A DNA stretch of 14,822 nt from positions 1-14,822 of the forward strand of contig JACDAF010000097.1 in NCBI GenBank assembly GCA_013695575.1, in the 5' to 3' direction. The notes beneath the pieces were generated by a model. The model was not told where the DNA came from and searched no databases. It worked only from the letters and a program-made list of their open reading frames with translations. The position numbers and the translations under genes are program-made. This document shows, one piece after another, positions 12,473-14,822 of the stretch (positions within the stretch are counted from its first letter, which is position 1; each line of letters begins with the position of its first letter). Source of the stretch: Chloroflexota bacterium (lineage in GTDB: Bacteria; Chloroflexota; Limnocylindria; P2-11E).

Positions 12473-14822
12473 AGACGCGCTCGCCCGCCCCGGCCGTCGT
12501 CGTCACGCCACGTGCGAAGCTCCGCCTTCCGGCCGGCGAGGTGATCGGTGACTATCGCCTCGCCTTCCGCAGCCGCCTCGCGAGCGTGTCCGGTCGTCGG
12601 GAGGTCCTCACGGGCAAGGCACCGTTCGGGATCTTCGGCGACGGCAAGGAGATCGCTCAGCTCGCGATGGCCAAAGCGTTCCGGCCCGGTGACTGGCGCA
12701 CCGGCTACTACCGGGACCAGACGTTCGCGTTCGCCACCGGCATGGCCACGCTGAGCCAGTTCTTCGCGCAGCTGTACGCCGACCCGGATGACGACCATGA
12801 CCCCTTCTCCGCGGGACGCCAGATGGTGAGCCACTTTGCTTCGCGCACGATCGGGCCGGACGGCCACTGGCTCCGCATGTCCGAGACCCCGAACACCGCC
12901 GCCGATCTATCGCCGGTCGCCGCTCAAATGCCGCGGGCGCTCGGCCTCGCCTACGCGTCCAGGCTCTATCGTGAGGATCCCGGCCTCAAGGATCCCTCCG
13001 ATGGCTTCTCGCGTGGCGGTGATGAGGTCGTCTTCGCGACGAGCGGGAACGCGGGCACGAGCGAGGGACTCTTCTGGGAGACGCTGAACGCCGCCGGCGT
13101 TCTGCAGGTACCTCTCGCCATCTCGATCTGGGACGATGGCTTCGGGATCTCCGTCCCGAATGAGATCCAGACCACGAAGGGCTCGATCTCCAAGATCCTC
13201 ACGGGATTCGCGCCCGCCGACGGCTTGAAAGGCGTCGACATCCACGTCGGGAAGGGCTGGGACTACCCCGGGCTCTGCGATCTGTACGTGACCGCCATCG
13301 CCGCCGTGCGCAAGGATCACGCCCCGGCGCTGTTCCACATCATCGAGATGACGCAGCCTCAAGGGCACTCGACGAGCGGCAGCCACGAGCGCTACAAGTC
13401 CAAGGAACGGCTCCGCTTCGAGGCGGAGGGCGATCCGATCGCGCGAATGCGCAGGTGGATGGTCGAACATGAGCTGGCGTCCGCCGAGCAGCTCGACGAG
13501 CTCGAGGCGACGGACCGGCGCGAGGTCGAGCAGCTCCGCGAGGCCGCGTGGGACCAGTACCAGGCACCGCTGCGCGAGGAGCACGGTCGCCTGGTGGCCC
13601 TGCTCGAGCGCGCGCGCGCGGAGTCGCCCGGCGCCGGGCTGGATGGGATCCTCGACGACGCCCGCCGGCCGCAGGAGCTGAGCCGGCGCCTCGTCGTCGC
13701 GAGCGCACGTCGGGCGCTCCTGCTGCTGCGCTCGAGCGAAGGTGAGGCGAAGCGCGAGCTGGCGGCGTTCACTGAGCAGCGCCGGTCCGAGAACGACCGG
13801 CGATTCAACTCGTACCTGCTCAGCGAATCGGCGGACTCACCGCTCCGGATCGAGCCTGTCGCGCCCGTATTCTCCGAGTCATCCGCGAGCGTTGACGGAC
13901 GCCTCGTCGTGCTGCGCTGCTTCGACGCGAACCTGGCGCGAGATCCTCGGATCCACATCATCGGCGAGGACATCGGAAAGCTGGGCGACGTGAACCTCGT
14001 GTTCGAGGGCCTGCAGGCGAAATACGGCCCGCTGCGGCTCACGGACACGGGCATCCGCGAGGCCACGATCCTGGGGCAAGGCATCGGCGCGGCGCTCCGT
14101 GGGCTGCGCCCCGTGGTCGATATCCAGTACGTCGACTACTTCCTCTACGCGCTGGAGATCGCGTCCGACGACCTCGCCACGCTGCACTTCCGGACGCATG
14201 GCGCGCAGAAGGCGCCGGTCGTCATCCGGACGAAAGGACACCGGCTGCAGGGCATCTGGCATACCGGCTCACCGATGGGGGTCATCCTCCACGCGCTCCG
14301 CGGCGTCCACCTGGCCGTGCCGCGGAACATGACGCAGGCGGCCGGCTTCTACAACACGTTCCTGCGCGGCGACGACCCGGCGATCGTGATCGAGGTCCTG
14401 AACGGCTACCGCTTCAAGGAGACTGTGCCCGACAACATTGGTGAGTTCACGCTGCCGCTTGGCGTGCCGGAAGTGATCCGCGTCGGCACCGACATCACGC
14501 TGGTCACCTATGGAGCGCTCTGCCGGATCGCGCTCGACGCCTGCAAGCTCTTGGAGACGATCGGGATCTCCGTCGAGGTCATCGACGTGCGCACGCTGTC
14601 GCCCTTTGACACGGGACACACCATCGTCGGATCGGTAAAGCGGACGGGCGCCCTCCTCGTCGTCGACGAGGACGTGGCGGGTGGCGCCTCCGCCTACTGC
14701 ATGCAAAAGATCCTCGAGGACCAGCGTGCGTACGAGCACATCGACGTGATGCCGAAGACCCTTACCGCGAAGGAGAACCGCGCCGGCGTCGGCCAGGACG
14801 CCGACTACTTCGCGAAGCCGAA
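12469..14822 (+). CDS. Fused alpha-beta E1 subunit of a 2-oxoacid dehydrogenase complex (3' end outside window)
   Basis: Thiamine-diphosphate enzyme joining both halves of a branched-chain/pyruvate-type E1 in one chain, decarboxylating a 2-oxoacid and acylating the lipoyl E2 partner. 784 codons are visible. The alpha-like part has TGYYRDQTFAFATGM, a thiamine-binding loop NTAADLSPVAAQMPRALGLA and the HST loop in QPQGHSTSG. The beta-like part has GEDIG at 499-503, the catalytic-type Glu531 in TGIREATILGQG, and a transketolase C-terminal domain (VEVIDVRTLSPFD, LLVVDEDVAGGASAYC). A charged helical linker of about 100 residues, around 320-440, separates the halves. The metal-binding motif is GNA...WDDGF (Asn194, Asp222-Asp223) instead of GDG...NN. 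GTG 12469 overlaps the hydrolase stop. Confidence 0.85.
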   Translation, partial: MKTRSPAPAVVVTPRAKLRLPAGEVIGDYRLAFRSRLASVSGRREVLTGKAPFGIFGDGKEIAQLAMAKAFRPGDWRTGYYRDQTFAFATGMATLSQFFAQLYADPDDDHDPFSAGRQMVSHFASRTIGPDGHWLRMSETPNTAADLSPVAAQMPRALGLAYASRLYREDPGLKDPSDGFSRGGDEVVFATSGNAGTSEGLFWETLNAAGVLQVPLAISIWDDGFGISVPNEIQTTKGSISKILTGFAPADGLKGVDIHVGKGWDYPGLCDLYVTAIAAVRKDHAPALFHIIEMTQPQGHSTSGSHERYKSKERLRFEAEGDPIARMRRWMVEHELASAEQLDELEATDRREVEQLREAAWDQYQAPLREEHGRLVALLERARAESPGAGLDGILDDARRPQELSRRLVVASARRALLLLRSSEGEAKRELAAFTEQRRSENDRRFNSYLLSESADSPLRIEPVAPVFSESSASVDGRLVVLRCFDANLARDPRIHIIGEDIGKLGDVNLVFEGLQAKYGPLRLTDTGIREATILGQGIGAALRGLRPVVDIQYVDYFLYALEIASDDLATLHFRTHGAQKAPVVIRTKGHRLQGIWHTGSPMGVILHALRGVHLAVPRNMTQAAGFYNTFLRGDDPAIVIEVLNGYRFKETVPDNIGEFTLPLGVPEVIRVGTDITLVTYGALCRIALDACKLLETIGISVEVIDVRTLSPFDTGHTIVGSVKRTGALLVVDEDVAGGASAYCMQKILEDQRAYEHIDVMPKTLTAKENRAGVGQDADYFAKP

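Noticed and set aside
1..14822. CRISPR arrays, tRNA or rRNA genes, insertion sequences, integrases, or defence/toxin-antitoxin systems
   Set aside because: I looked for regular repeats, cloverleaf-like segments, inverted terminal repeats and characteristic protein motifs and found none; nearly all bases are taken up by the genes listed.

Overview
The window is dense, G+C-rich bacterial chromosome with about 16 genes, a remnant of one more, and no gap over 150 bases. I see no rRNA, tRNA, CRISPR array, transposase or phage gene. Gene content (tungsten-type aldehyde:ferredoxin oxidoreductase, a Tat-lipoprotein sugar-binding protein with two permeases, FabI, a one-polypeptide 2-oxoacid dehydrogenase E1) and start-site architecture (many genes with a TAnnnT box 6-7 bases before the start codon and no Shine-Dalgarno, i.e. 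apparently leaderless) point to an uncultured Terrabacteria-type lineage. Chloroflexota is my best guess; this is inference, not demonstrated.

Layout. 1-307: 3' end of an aldehyde:ferredoxin oxidoreductase (+). 318-375: possible remnant of a GNAT gene. 406-858: GNAT acetyltransferase (+). 868-912: strong two-part hairpin between convergent genes. 911-3967 (- strand): CUT1 sugar ABC transporter operon, binding protein then two permeases, with no ATPase gene. 4111-4899 (+): FabI enoyl-ACP reductase. 4898-4985: intergenic repeat. 4986-5600 (-): glyoxalase-II-like metallo-hydrolase. 5623-8525 (+): gamma-glutamyltransferase-family enzyme translationally overlapped by a kynureninase-like class V PLP enzyme. 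8522-8860 (-): small unknown gene. 8878-9390 (+): DinB-like protein. 9404-10129 (-): SGNH-hydrolase lipoprotein. 10228-10989 (+): protein resembling dual-OB proteins, with a His-rich tail. 11078-11512 (-): unknown gene. 11597-12472 (+): alpha/beta hydrolase, overlapping by 4 bases the fused E1 gene that runs off the right edge.

The genes do not form one pathway. Transcription units are short and alternate in strand, so neighbours are mostly convergent (overlapping or separated by small hairpins and repeats) or divergent (only 17-22 bases apart in three cases). Units that act together are the sugar-uptake operon, the GGT-like/PLP pair and the hydrolase/E1 pair. The most notable pattern is regulatory: seven starts have TAnnnT exactly 6 or 7 bases upstream, two more have a degenerate version, and two divergent pairs appear to share interlocking back-to-back -10 boxes. 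I did not find a convincing new defence or biosynthetic system.
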